This document shows, piece by piece, positions 40,654 through 49,621 of a DNA stretch of 64,000 bases (positions are counted from its first letter, which is position 1; every line of letters starts with the position of its first letter). This DNA is from Streptomyces akebiae. GTDB taxonomy: Bacteria > Actinomycetota > Actinomycetes > Streptomycetales > Streptomycetaceae. The notes under the pieces were generated by a model, which worked only from the letters and a program-made list of their open reading frames with translations, searched no databases and had not been told where the DNA came from. The stretch lies in assembly GCF_019599145.1 (NCBI RefSeq), contig NZ_CP080647.1:1302001-1366000 (forward strand), read 5' to 3'. A program made the translations under genes and the position numbers.

Positions 40654-41163
40654 ATGCCGTCGACGCACCTGCTGATTATCGGAGACCGAGCCGCCCTGAG
40701 CTGGGTGCTGACCGAGCAGCGGATGGCGTTCCCGGCTGGGCGGTCAAAGGCGGCCCGTGCGCTGGAAGAGGGCGACGAGATCTTCCTTTACACCACCAGG
40801 AGTTGCTTCCGGAACCCGACTCGTGACCTGGGACGCGTCATCGGCAGGGCAGCGGTCGCAAGTCCGGTACGAGCTCTCGGCGAGCCGGTGACCTTTGGCG
40901 ATCGCTCCTTCACGGAAGGCTGTCACCTGGAGGTGTCCGGACTGGCCCGGTTCCGTGAGGGGCTGGTTCTGCGTGATCTGGTGCCGCGGCTGTCGGTCTT
41001 CCCCGATCCGGCTACGTGGAGCGTCCACATGCGGCGGGCGTCGCTGACTCTCCCGCCGGGCGACGCCGATCTGGTGCGTACGGAGCTGGAGCCGCTGTTG
41101 CGCCCCTACAACGAGGCCGTCGAGGAGTACCGCTGGGGGTCGGTTTCGGCAAGGAAGCCCTAA
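40654..41163 (+). CDS. EVE/PUA-like domain protein candidate
   Basis: The protein has 169 aa from the ATG at 40654. It starts THLLIIGDRAALSWVLTEQR and has KAARALEEGDEIFLYTTR followed by a DLGRVIGRAAV strand, then WSVHMRRASLTLP. This order (a Trp-containing first strand, a G-D-x-I-x-x-Y turn and a following G-x-I/V-x-G strand) resembles EVE/YTH-like PUA folds, which bind modified bases in DNA or RNA. The resemblance is by eye only. With two PP-loop enzymes and a methyltransferase in the same window, a reader of modified DNA would be plausible. Confidence 0.5.
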   Translation: MPSTHLLIIGDRAALSWVLTEQRMAFPAGRSKAARALEEGDEIFLYTTRSCFRNPTRDLGRVIGRAAVASPVRALGEPVTFGDRSFTEGCHLEVSGLARFREGLVLRDLVPRLSVFPDPATWSVHMRRASLTLPPGDADLVRTELEPLLRPYNEAVEEYRWGSVSARKP

Positions 41164-41659
41164 CGGCTGGGTTCGCTGTCAAAGGCCTCGATCAGATGAC
41201 AACGGACACATGGAGCCGGTCTCTCCTGAGAGGCGGGAGCCCAACGCTGTGTTCCATCGCCTTGTGAACCTCGGGTCGTCGGTTGGCCGCTATCCTCGTA
41301 CGCGCCGCACGGCGGACGGAACACCGCCTAGCCCCTGCAGCGACCAACGTCGGGAATTGAATCGGTCACGTCCCACTCGACCAACTCGGCGCCTTCGAGC
41401 TGGTGGTGGGCCTGCTTAACACGCTTGCGCTGGTTGTACGACTCTCTGCCTCGAATCCCCACCGGACTGGACCCCGTGGTGTGGAGCACGGAGACCTCCA
41501 TGACCGCCGAGGCGTCCCCGCTGCGCCCCAGCCAGCGGGAGGAGAACGCGGCGACGGTGTCACCTGGTCGACGAGCGAGCCGATCCTTGACGCCCGCTAT
41601 CGTCTTGAATGGCGCTTCCGGGCCGGGCCCGAACGGAACGTGAATCAAAGGGAGTTCAG
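41164..41659. other. Gap before the deformylase pair, no supported gene
   Basis: About 500 bp lie between the EVE-like gene and the first deformylase. Several frames are open, but none has a domain or a convincing start. GAATCAAAGGGAG at 41642-41654 is the ribosome site of the deformylase gene. No clear promoter was identified. Confidence 0.45.
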
Positions 41660-42310
41660 ATGGACGAGGTGCGCCCCAGCGACCAGATGCGCAACCTCGG
41701 TGTCGTCCAGCAAGGCGCACCCATCTTGGCCGAGCGGGCCCGGCCCTTCAGCCTCCCCGCCGACCACGACGCAGCCGAACAGGCCGTCGAGAGACTCTTC
41801 ACCTCCATAGAGCGCATCGCCCAGGTCCACACCTTCGCCAAGGGTATGGGTATCGCAGCCCCCCAGATCGGTATCAGCCGCGCGGCTGCCGTCGTCCAGC
41901 CCCCCGGGCAGGGAGCAGACGCCATCGTTCTGCTCAACCCCCGTGTCACCGAGGCCGCCGTAGAGACCGACGAACAATTCGAAGGTTGCCTCAGCTTTTT
42001 CAACGTGCGCGGCATGGTCCCTCGCCCCCTGCGGATCACCGTGGAGACCACGAACCTCGACGGCACCAGGACGAGCAAGGTCTACGAGCGCGGCCTGGCC
42101 CGTCTCATCCAGCACGAGATCGACCACCTTGACGGCAAGCTGTACACGGCCCGGATGCGCCCCGGAGTCGATCCGATCTCAGTGGAGCAGTACCGGCAGA
42201 CGGGCCTTATCTACAGCTGTCAAGCATCTGCGCAGGCAGACAGGTTGTGGCGGCATCAGGTACATGAGGCACGTGGCCTTTCTGGAGCTGAGCGAGGAGC
42301 ACGCCAGTGA
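41660..42310 (+). CDS. def: Peptide deformylase, copy 1
   Basis: The protein has 216 aa from the ATG at 41660 (AAAGGGAG upstream). It has all three deformylase motifs: GMGIAAPQI (motif 1, about residues 63-71), EGCLSFF (motif 2, Cys metal ligand) and HEIDHLDG (motif 3, both histidines and the catalytic Glu). The enzyme removes the formyl group from nascent N-terminal fMet. It has a C-terminal extension of about 35 residues not seen in copy 2. Its stop overlaps the start of the next gene. The chromosome should carry housekeeping copies as well, so these may serve resistance or a special substrate. Confidence 0.9.
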   Translation: MDEVRPSDQMRNLGVVQQGAPILAERARPFSLPADHDAAEQAVERLFTSIERIAQVHTFAKGMGIAAPQIGISRAAAVVQPPGQGADAIVLLNPRVTEAAVETDEQFEGCLSFFNVRGMVPRPLRITVETTNLDGTRTSKVYERGLARLIQHEIDHLDGKLYTARMRPGVDPISVEQYRQTGLIYSCQASAQADRLWRHQVHEARGLSGAERGARQ

Positions 42311-42885
42311 CCACACCGTCCACCGCCAGCGACACCATGAAGTCGATCGGCATCGTGCAGGAAGGGACCCCCGTCCTCACCGACCCGGCCCGCCCCTTCG
42401 AACTCCCACGAGAAGCCGCGGAGGCCCGGGAGATCGTGGCGGCGCTCCATGCGGCCGCCGACCGTGCGGCGACAGTGCACACCTTCAGCAAGGGGATGGG
42501 CGTAGCCGCTCCACAAATCGGGGTCGGTCGGCGTGTGGCCATCGTCCGGCCGGCCGAGGGCGATGCCATCACTCTTTTGAACCCCGTGGTGGTCGAGGAG
42601 TCGTCAGACACCGATGAGCAGTTCGAGGGTTGCCTGTCGTTCTTCGATGTCCGCGGCAAGGTTCCCCGCCCGCGCACGCTGTGGGTGCGGTATCAGGACT
42701 TCGACGGGCAGCGTCAGACGACGATCTTCACCGATGGGCTCGCCCGGCTGGTCGCCCACGAAGTCGATCACCTGGACGGGGTGCTCTATGTCGCGCGGAT
42801 GGCTCCCGGCAGCAGCACGATCTCGGTGGCCGAGTACAAGGGCACGGGACAGAACTGGCGGTACAGCCCGCGCTCCGGGGGATAG
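42307..42885 (+). CDS. def: Peptide deformylase, copy 2
   Basis: The protein has 192 aa from GTG 42307, which overlaps the previous stop by 4 bp. The motifs are GMGVAAPQIGV, EGCLSFF and HEVDHLDG, so the metal site and catalytic Glu are intact. It shares most of its core with copy 1, including the unusual EGCLSFF (most family members have EGCLSxP or similar). The pair is a tandem duplication translated from one transcript. Confidence 0.9.
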   Translation: MTTPSTASDTMKSIGIVQEGTPVLTDPARPFELPREAAEAREIVAALHAAADRAATVHTFSKGMGVAAPQIGVGRRVAIVRPAEGDAITLLNPVVVEESSDTDEQFEGCLSFFDVRGKVPRPRTLWVRYQDFDGQRQTTIFTDGLARLVAHEVDHLDGVLYVARMAPGSSTISVAEYKGTGQNWRYSPRSGG

Positions 42886-42889
42886 GTCA

Positions 42890-43205
42890 AAACAGCCGTG
42901 GCACAGTGGCACGCCGGGCATCTGCGGGTGCCACAGGTGCTGTCCGCTGTCGTAGACGTGCAGGGTGAATGTCCCCGGTCCCGGCCGGTCGGCTTCGTCA
43001 TAGGCGTCCAGGACACGCTCGATGCGCTCCCACAGCCGCAGCGGGCCGGCCTCGCGCACCTTCCAACCGCCGTCGCACGGGGTGAGGGTGGTGGCTGAGC
43101 CGGTCACCACGTCGACCAGGTGCACCCGGCCCGCTGAACCAGCCGTCGCGCGCTCTCCCACGCGTCGATGCTGACGACCCGCTCGCCGCCGTACACCAAG
43201 CGGTA
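42890..43205 (-). pseudogene. Frame-broken remnant of a larger gene
   Basis: On the minus strand two adjacent segments read like real protein but in different frames. First comes RLVYGGERVVSIDAWES (about 43200-43150). Then, shifted, comes GRVHLVDVVTGSATTLTP followed by LRLWERIERVLDAYDEA and TFTLHVYDSGQHLWHP (about 43135-42920). The composition is typical streptomycete coding, and the remnant ends against the deformylase gene. It resembles the C-terminal end of methyltransferase-like proteins from RiPP-type loci, but this is weak. It marks a breakpoint just left of the CHAT unit. Confidence 0.45.
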
Positions 43206-43214
43206 ACAAGAGGA

Positions 43215-43901
43215 TCAGAACTCCAGATGAGAGTAATCATGCGCCAGATCCGCGCGGTATCGTACGAATCCCAGACGTCCACGCAAGGTCGCAGCCAGTA
43301 GCAGACCGGCTCGAACACGCCCCGAAATAGGTGCCTGGATCACCGCTGACATCGGGTAGATGCCGACAAGGGGACGTTGCTTCGATCCGGTGAACTGCCA
43401 CTCCGGGTCGCTCTCTCGTTCCCCCACGGCCACGAGAAAAGGCCGGTCCAGGGACGACTGTGACTCCTGGGTGGCCTCATACGAGAGGATCTTCAAGTCC
43501 GCTCTGAATCCTATCTTTCCTGTGGAAGAGGACGTGCTGTTCATCTTCGTCGGCCACAAGGACCAGGCTATGGGCGGCGGTTTAGAGTTGCCGTCGGCAT
43601 TAGACAGAGACAGGCCAACCACCGCTTTTTCGATCAGCTGGGGCGTGGGATGGAAGCTCACGACGATGTGTATCAGGACGAACCGGCTAGTTCGAGCTTC
43701 ATGCTCGATGAACTTCCTCAGTTCCTCATCCTTGATCTCCCGCGGCCGGATCGGGATGAATTCGGGTCGCCCGAGTGAGATGATACCAGTAAGCTTTTCA
43801 CTGCTTACCTGCCCGCCGAGTTCTAGGCGCGGTGTTAGGACCACGTCCTCAAGAGCCGCAGTCGGTTGTGGGATCTCTTGAACCAGGTGATCCCTGGGCA
43901 T
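43215..43901 (-). CDS. Unknown partner gene of the CHAT protein
   Basis: The protein has 228 aa, starting 6 bp after the CHAT gene stop, so the two are probably one operon. It is a mixed alpha/beta soluble protein: SEKLTGIISLGRPEFIP, IEHEARTSRFVLIHIVVSFH, IAWSLWPTKMNSTSSS, KIGFRADLKILSYEATQES. No signal peptide, membrane span or recognised domain is present. The late segment GRVRAGLLLAATLRGRLG is amphipathic to hydrophobic. It may be the substrate or effector of the CHAT protease, which is inference. The GC content is lower than in neighbouring genes. Confidence 0.6.
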   Translation of the reverse strand: MPRDHLVQEIPQPTAALEDVVLTPRLELGGQVSSEKLTGIISLGRPEFIPIRPREIKDEELRKFIEHEARTSRFVLIHIVVSFHPTPQLIEKAVVGLSLSNADGNSKPPPIAWSLWPTKMNSTSSSTGKIGFRADLKILSYEATQESQSSLDRPFLVAVGERESDPEWQFTGSKQRPLVGIYPMSAVIQAPISGRVRAGLLLAATLRGRLGFVRYRADLAHDYSHLEF

Positions 43902-43907
43902 GTGGAT

Positions 43908-46900
43908 CTACCTCCAGTCACCGATCAGGATGAAGGCCGCCCAGTCGCGATATTCAGGAAACGCGGCCCGGGTAACCGACTGGGCGTGCCGGAAGGCAGC
44001 GAGCTTGCTGCTCCCGCGCCCGATCTCTGAGTAAAGTGTAACGAAGAACAAGCTGGCCGTGTCTGACTTGACGGGCCATAGTGCCCCCAGCACGGTTCGG
44101 GCACCAGCGCGGAGGAACGCGGCGGCGAGCCCGTACAGGTTGTCGTTTAGGTCGTAGCGAAAGAGGGCGGACTCGCAGGCGCTCAGTGTCACCAGTTCAG
44201 TCCCGCGAAGGTCGCACCTCAAGATGTCATGCGCATACAAGCGGCCATTCGAGCCATCTGCGTTAGACAAGAACAGGCAGTGGAATGCGGGCGCATCCAG
44301 ATTATGGGCACCGTGCGCTGCGATATGGACGTATTCGCTTTGCTCGACCAGATCCCGTACGGCTGACGGCGTCGCGCTGCTGCCGACAAGTACCATGGCC
44401 TGCATCGCTTCGGCGATGTTCTTCACTTGCGAGTGCAGTGCTGGCTCACTGTATAGCCCATATTCAACTCCGCCGTCTGCGCACCCTACTACCAGGAAAC
44501 GGCGCTCGCGGAATCTATAGGATGGGGAGAAAAGAGACTCAAGCGAAGGGATCACCGTGACAGCAAAGCGGTCAGCGACAATCCCGTCTTGCCATGGCAG
44601 GAGCTGGAATGGCAAGAAATAGAGTGACTGATGCGGCCATATGCAAAGGTGTGATGTCGAAGCAGATTCGGCCCTGCACAGAAATTTCAGCAGCGGCTCA
44701 AAGTAACTCGCCATCTGCCGGAGATGTTCTGCGGCGTCTCGCCCTACGGGCCGGTGGACAGGGTCCTCTAGCAGGGCTCGACGAAGCCCGGCCACGCGCA
44801 TTCCGAACTCGGAGAACTGGATGATCCCCCGGCCAGTACTACCCCGCTCTACCAGCGCCTGAGTGTCCAATACGGCCGGATCTTCCGGATCGAATACCGC
44901 CATCCCGTACGAGCTATGGTGATCGTATATAGTCCCGAAGAATCCCTTTGCTTTAACCAGTCGGTACACGCCTTCCCCTGGCCCGCGGGCCCCGATTACG
45001 CCGAAGCAGATCGATGCCAGGAGTGTTGTCTCAGGCAGGACTCGCGAGATAGCTACTGAAGACCGGTAACGGGCTGCTACCTCGCGCCCGGCTGCCCTGA
45101 ACGACAGCGTGCCGGACATGAGCCGGCTCGTATCCATACGTTGGTACTGGCGGTACTGGTTTCTCAGTACCTCTACTGCTGACTTTCCCTGCTGCAACTC
45201 ACGTTCACTCATGAAGGCGCCGAGCATACCTTCAACATCGGCCAGGGGTACTCCTTCCCATTCGCGCACCGCAGCATCAGCGTCAGCGGCGACAGTGCCA
45301 TGGCTTTCCTGCTCAAGCTGGGTGATGTCCGAGAGCAGCATGCGCCCCCCCGCCGACTCGCTGGCGGGTCCAGGATTCGTGAGGGCAGCTGCAAGGCTTC
45401 GACCTTTGAGGGCCTGCATGATGCAGGTCAGGGCATCGGGGCTCGCTCTGCCCGCGTGGCTCAGCGCGGCCAAGATTTGCACCCATGACCGCCTCAAGTA
45501 CTCACGAGGGTTCTCATCCAGCAGCCCGTAAACATCATCTGAGGTCGCGAGTAGCTTCTCAATGGTTTTCCACCCGACGTTTTCGCCGATGGATTCGAGG
45601 TCCAGGTGGCGCCTGAAGAAGGCCCAGTGTGTCTGCCACGCTGTTAGGCTGGCCAGGTCGAAATAGCCAGTCTCGATATAGTATGAGAGAGTTAGGATCA
45701 GATATCGGATAGCGGCCGCGGCATCACCCTCGCTCAGCGAGTCCGCAGCAAGCCGCATAGTCGCATCAGCAGCGACAACCTGGAACAGGTCATAGAAGCC
45801 AGCATCCGGCCCGCTGCTCATTAGGCCGAATGCCCCTTCGGTCGCCATCGACGGGTGGTGCGCGACCGCGTGCAAGATCGCCGCGCTGAGCTGTCCTGGA
45901 CGCCATCCCTGTTCTGCCGCACGCTCGCGCAGGACGGCGAGGCTGATTACAGTCTTATAATCTGAACATTTGGTGGGGTCGTCTGAGAGTGCGTGTGCTC
46001 GTATAAGCTCGAAGAAATTACGGTCAGTGTCCCGTAGCCGCGAAAGGACTGTAGGCGTGTCTTCACCTCTTCCTCCTTCCTTGTGCTCGCTAAGCAGCTC
46101 ATGCGTCAGTGGTACGACAGGTTGGGGACTCCCTGCATTAAGCATCACTCGGAAGAGCGTCGTATTAACGGTCACCGCCAGATGAAAGCCGTAGTAGTTC
46201 ACGGCGGCACCGAATGACCAAGAGGTAAACGGCAGACGAGCCTCAAAGTGTGAAGCGTCGCCGTAGATGGCGAGCAACTGGAGCAGCCGCGCACAGGCCA
46301 GAGTATCGCTCTCCTCAGAGGGCATGAGGGAAGCCGCCTCGTAACAGTAGTCGCGGATACGATCCTTGTCCGCCGAGCCTTCGAAAAACAGCGCGGAGTA
46401 CAGGGCAAATGCCCGATGTACGAGCACATAACCCCGGTCCGCGCCGTTCAGGAGCGCTGCCGCCTCGCAAAGGTACCGATCAACCCGGTCCAGCTCCTCG
46501 GCGTGAGGAGGCATCTCATTACCGATTTCCTCATGAACCTTCCAGGCTCTGCGCTCCTGCCTATTCCTGGGAAGTGAGCGCAGCCAGCCGAAGTTAGAAT
46601 TCCTGACGTCGAGCGCTGGATCGGCTGCATATGGTTCCAGGTGGAATCTCGACGCCGCTATAAGTGCATTACCCAGCTTAGTGTCATCACTCAAAGTGCG
46701 AGCATCTGCGACGAGCTTCTCTGCAACAGGTGAAGCCTGCCGGTACAGTTCGGCGTCGGCACGCTCCATGAGTACCTGAGTTGCCGTGGCAAGGAAAACG
46801 CGACCGGTTTCGTAGAACATGTCAGGCCGATCCGGAAATCTGACTGCCACCCAGTCACAGAGAAGCGAAGCGGCGATATGACCCATCTCAATGTCGAGAG

Positions 46901-47090
46901 TGCAGCTTATTTTCCACGCCAGGGTAATCGCGCTCTTCAGGCTCATGTTCGAGAGAAGGTCGCCATCGGTAACGGCGCGGCGGCGGGCCTCCGCGAGCGA
47001 AATCGTTTCCTGCGAAACCAGGCGAGTCAGTTGCAGGAACTGCGGAGCGCCCTTCCCTGACCCCAGCCCGGAGCTGTCGCCGTCAGGCAC
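43908..47090 (-). CDS. CHAT-domain (caspase-like) protein with helical repeat region
   Basis: The protein has 1060 aa from GTG 47090, which has GGGGA 7 bp upstream; the frame is open 51 codons further. The C-terminal 300 residues are a CHAT domain: YVHIAAHGAHN (catalytic His, near residue 920) and LVTLSACESALF (catalytic Cys, near 967), ending GARTVLGALWPVKSDTAS and WAAFILIGDW. The preceding 700 residues are helical and look like a TPR-like sensor scaffold, without clear repeat consensus. CHAT proteases act in bacterial immunity by cleaving a partner or gasdermin; no gasdermin is seen here. The gene is visibly less GC-rich (45661-45720 is 47% GC), a sign of transfer. Confidence 0.8.
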   Translation of the reverse strand: MPDGDSSGLGSGKGAPQFLQLTRLVSQETISLAEARRRAVTDGDLLSNMSLKSAITLAWKISCTLDIEMGHIAASLLCDWVAVRFPDRPDMFYETGRVFLATATQVLMERADAELYRQASPVAEKLVADARTLSDDTKLGNALIAASRFHLEPYAADPALDVRNSNFGWLRSLPRNRQERRAWKVHEEIGNEMPPHAEELDRVDRYLCEAAALLNGADRGYVLVHRAFALYSALFFEGSADKDRIRDYCYEAASLMPSEESDTLACARLLQLLAIYGDASHFEARLPFTSWSFGAAVNYYGFHLAVTVNTTLFRVMLNAGSPQPVVPLTHELLSEHKEGGRGEDTPTVLSRLRDTDRNFFELIRAHALSDDPTKCSDYKTVISLAVLRERAAEQGWRPGQLSAAILHAVAHHPSMATEGAFGLMSSGPDAGFYDLFQVVAADATMRLAADSLSEGDAAAAIRYLILTLSYYIETGYFDLASLTAWQTHWAFFRRHLDLESIGENVGWKTIEKLLATSDDVYGLLDENPREYLRRSWVQILAALSHAGRASPDALTCIMQALKGRSLAAALTNPGPASESAGGRMLLSDITQLEQESHGTVAADADAAVREWEGVPLADVEGMLGAFMSERELQQGKSAVEVLRNQYRQYQRMDTSRLMSGTLSFRAAGREVAARYRSSVAISRVLPETTLLASICFGVIGARGPGEGVYRLVKAKGFFGTIYDHHSSYGMAVFDPEDPAVLDTQALVERGSTGRGIIQFSEFGMRVAGLRRALLEDPVHRPVGRDAAEHLRQMASYFEPLLKFLCRAESASTSHLCIWPHQSLYFLPFQLLPWQDGIVADRFAVTVIPSLESLFSPSYRFRERRFLVVGCADGGVEYGLYSEPALHSQVKNIAEAMQAMVLVGSSATPSAVRDLVEQSEYVHIAAHGAHNLDAPAFHCLFLSNADGSNGRLYAHDILRCDLRGTELVTLSACESALFRYDLNDNLYGLAAAFLRAGARTVLGALWPVKSDTASLFFVTLYSEIGRGSSKLAAFRHAQSVTRAAFPEYRDWAAFILIGDWR

Positions 47091-47380
47091 GATTGATTCC
47101 CCGGTCGGCGATGCTGCGCTCGGTGGCCCTGTAGATCTCGGCCAGACCTGCCATAGGCAGGTCTGCGACTCCAAACATGGTATACAGCGACATAGCACCA
47201 CCCTGTTGCTGCAGTACAACATGTCTCCAGTACTGCACATCATGACATTGGTATTGTTCTCCGGTGGTCAGACGTCAGGTAGTAATCGGCCTGGTTGGGG
47301 CGGAGATAGAGAGGTGTGTATGCCTGAAGCATGTGATACCGCCAGTAAGAATTCCAGCTCGGCGGCTACGTCCTCTAGGC

Positions 47381-48233
47381 TCACCACGAGATCCAGCACA
47401 TCGCCTCCAGGTCTGCAGTGAGTCGATCAAGAGCTAAGAATTGTGATGGGGCTCTGATTCCACTCTGACGCAGCCCATGCCCCAGCGCATCCTCGACACT
47501 GCGGCGGCTCGGCTCCTGTCCGCAGACCGGCACAGTCGCGGCGTCGCGAAGTTGCAGGCGGTAGAGGACTTCCCGCCGTACAAGGGGAGCCAGCAGTGCC
47601 AGAGAGAAGTCAGCCATGCTCAGCAGGGAATCTGCCGATCCACCCACTGCTCCATGGTCTCCGGCCGGCCGCCGGCCTCCCTGGCCTTGCGCCATTGCTT
47701 GAGATGGTTTGGGCACAGACCCGGGGGCGAGTCGCTCGCGACCGTGCAGCCGCTCACGCGGCAGTCCGGCTCCACTGTTCACGGACCGCAGTGGCATTCT
47801 GCCGCGAGTAGCGCCGCCACTCGTCGCGATGCCCGGCGCACAAGCCGCGAGAGCTGGCCGCCCGCTGACACCCTTGGGCGTCATGCGTGACCGCGCAGCC
47901 GCTGGCCCGCGTCGGCGCTCGGCGGGCTGTGGTGGCCACGTGCGTCGCGGCGAACTCCTCCTTGTTCATCCCACTGCGTCTGTAGGCAGTCGTGCAGGTC
48001 ATGCAGAACCCGTTGCGGGTGGTGATCCCGATACCGCAGGTGGCAACGCGGCACGGCCACGCGCACGTAGCCTCATTGAAGAGATCACCGCGGAAGAGCC
48101 AGTTGGGACCGTCCCACTCGTCCGGCCGCCATGGATCGAGCAGTTCCTTCTCCAGCCAGGTGGTCCAGGCACCGTGCCCGACGGGGAAGTCTGCAACGAC
48201 GACGTTCTCACCAGCGCGTACAGCCGTCATCAT
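47381..48233 (-). pseudogene. Frameshifted remnant of a second integrase-type gene
   Basis: The start ATG at 48233 overlaps the stop of the integrase frame. The first 159 codons read well (MMTAVRAGENVVVADFPVG, then zinc-knuckle-like CRVATCGIGITTRNGFCMTC). Around 47770 the frame shifts: CRVSGCTVASDSPPGLC and KQWRKAREAGGRPETMEQW continue in another frame. A second shift near 47635 leads to SMADFSLALLAPLVRREVLY. The repeated zinc knuckles followed by FSL..L.PLVR match the start of large actinobacterial integrases encoded after a tyrosine recombinase. The remnant stops at the edge of the CHAT unit. Confidence 0.65.
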
Positions 48234-49414
48234 GCGACACCCCCGTGGCGCGCTGCGACGTTCTCGACTGCGGCACGTTTGTCCGCATCGCTGGCGTGGA
48301 TGTACGGCACCATCGACGAGGAAGAAAGATGACCGAGGAGCTTCTGCACTACATCCCGCGGTTGTCCCGCCCGGATCCACGCGGTCGCCGCCCCATGCCG
48401 CAGCATGTGGGGGCGCGCCGTCAACTCGGCCCTCCGCGCCAAGCGATCGAACAGGTCCTTGGCCGTCGAATAGGTCATGCCACGGCCCAGCACGCCCCGG
48501 AAGAGGTTGACGAACACCATGTCGCCAGCTGCCGCCTCGGGGATCTGCTCGCGTTCTTAGACGTACTCCGTGTACAGAGCGACCAGTTCCTCGATCACCG
48601 GCACCGACCGCGGCTCGCGGGACTTCGCCAAGGCCCCGTTCTCGTTCAGCCGGCGCCGTACATGGACGTGCGGACCTTCGACGCGGCAGCCCAAGGAGCG
48701 GGAGTTCGACAGCAGGTGCATGTCCTCCCTGCGCAGACCGAGTGCCTCTCCGATGCGAAGAGCCGTGCACCACAGGAGAGCCACCAGGAACCGGTCACGG
48801 GCGTGATCCGTGACGGCGAGCAACTGCTCGACTTCCTCGAACGTCAGCCAGTCGATGCCATCGTTCACCACGACGAACTTCAACTCGCGGGCGCGTACCG
48901 TGCGGAACTGCCCGTCCTCGCCGGCGTTGTAGCCGGGCGGGAGATAGGTGAGGTACTTCTGCTGCGTCAGCTGGGCGGCTACCTCGGCCGGAACCCAGCC
49001 GTAGCGGGCACCGAATCGCAGCAGCTCACAGACAGTGGTCATCACCGCGTTCGCGGTCTCCTCTGAACGGAACCGCTGCTGACCGCCGCCGTCACGCCGT
49101 CGGGACGGGAGCGGCTCCTGCACCAGCCTGCGCATGAACCGCGCGAGCTGCCCCAGCGTGGGTTGGGACCAGTCCACACCGTGGGCCGCGCAGGACGTCA
49201 GGTACAGAGCCGACCGGCCTGCGTAGACACGTTCGGTGTTCCACGACAGGTGTCGCGCGCGGAGCGAGTCGAGGTAGGCCGAAGCCTCACGGTGAAGCTC
49301 ATAGATACTGTCGTCGATCACGACCCAGGAGAAGGACCCGTCCGCAGGAGAGATGGCCCTCTCCGCGCGGTAGACCGTCGTCGACGTGCCAGACGTAACT
49401 GATATGCCTTGCAA
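48230..49414 (-). pseudogene. Tyrosine recombinase (integrase) broken by one in-frame TAA
   Basis: One continuous frame of 394 codons encodes a phage-type integrase except for a TAA at 48557-48559. Before the stop are the SAM-like N-terminal domain (WNTERVYAGRSALYLTSC) and the first catalytic Arg (TALRIGEALGLRREDMH). After it, in the same frame, are the HxxR box (RPHMLRHGAATAW), the LLGHLSSSS segment and the tyrosine VPYIH. No frameshift is needed, so one base change (for example CAA to TAA) could explain the break. The active protein cannot be made unless the stop is read through. Confidence 0.8.
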
Positions 49415-49621
49415 ACCCTCGGATACCTTCCAGGAACGTGAAGATCCCCTCCAGAACCAGAGGTGCCAGAGGGGAACAAGCTCCTGTAGTTAACCGGTCA
49501 GTCTTGGGCCTACGAGCCCTGACCCGCTTGCTGCCCGGCGTGACCACAACGGCCCGTCCCCGGTCGTCGACCACGAGCTAAGGGGGCGCCATGCCGTAGG
49601 CGTACGCCAGGATGACTAGGC

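Noticed and set aside
42604..43209. A 201-codon minus-strand frame treated as an intact gene
   Set aside because: Its first and last thirds are not coding-like and it runs antisense into the deformylase. Only the central part looks like a gene remnant.
49415..49621. A tRNA-borne attachment site next to the integrase
   Set aside because: No cloverleaf or tRNA 3' end could be found in the gap.
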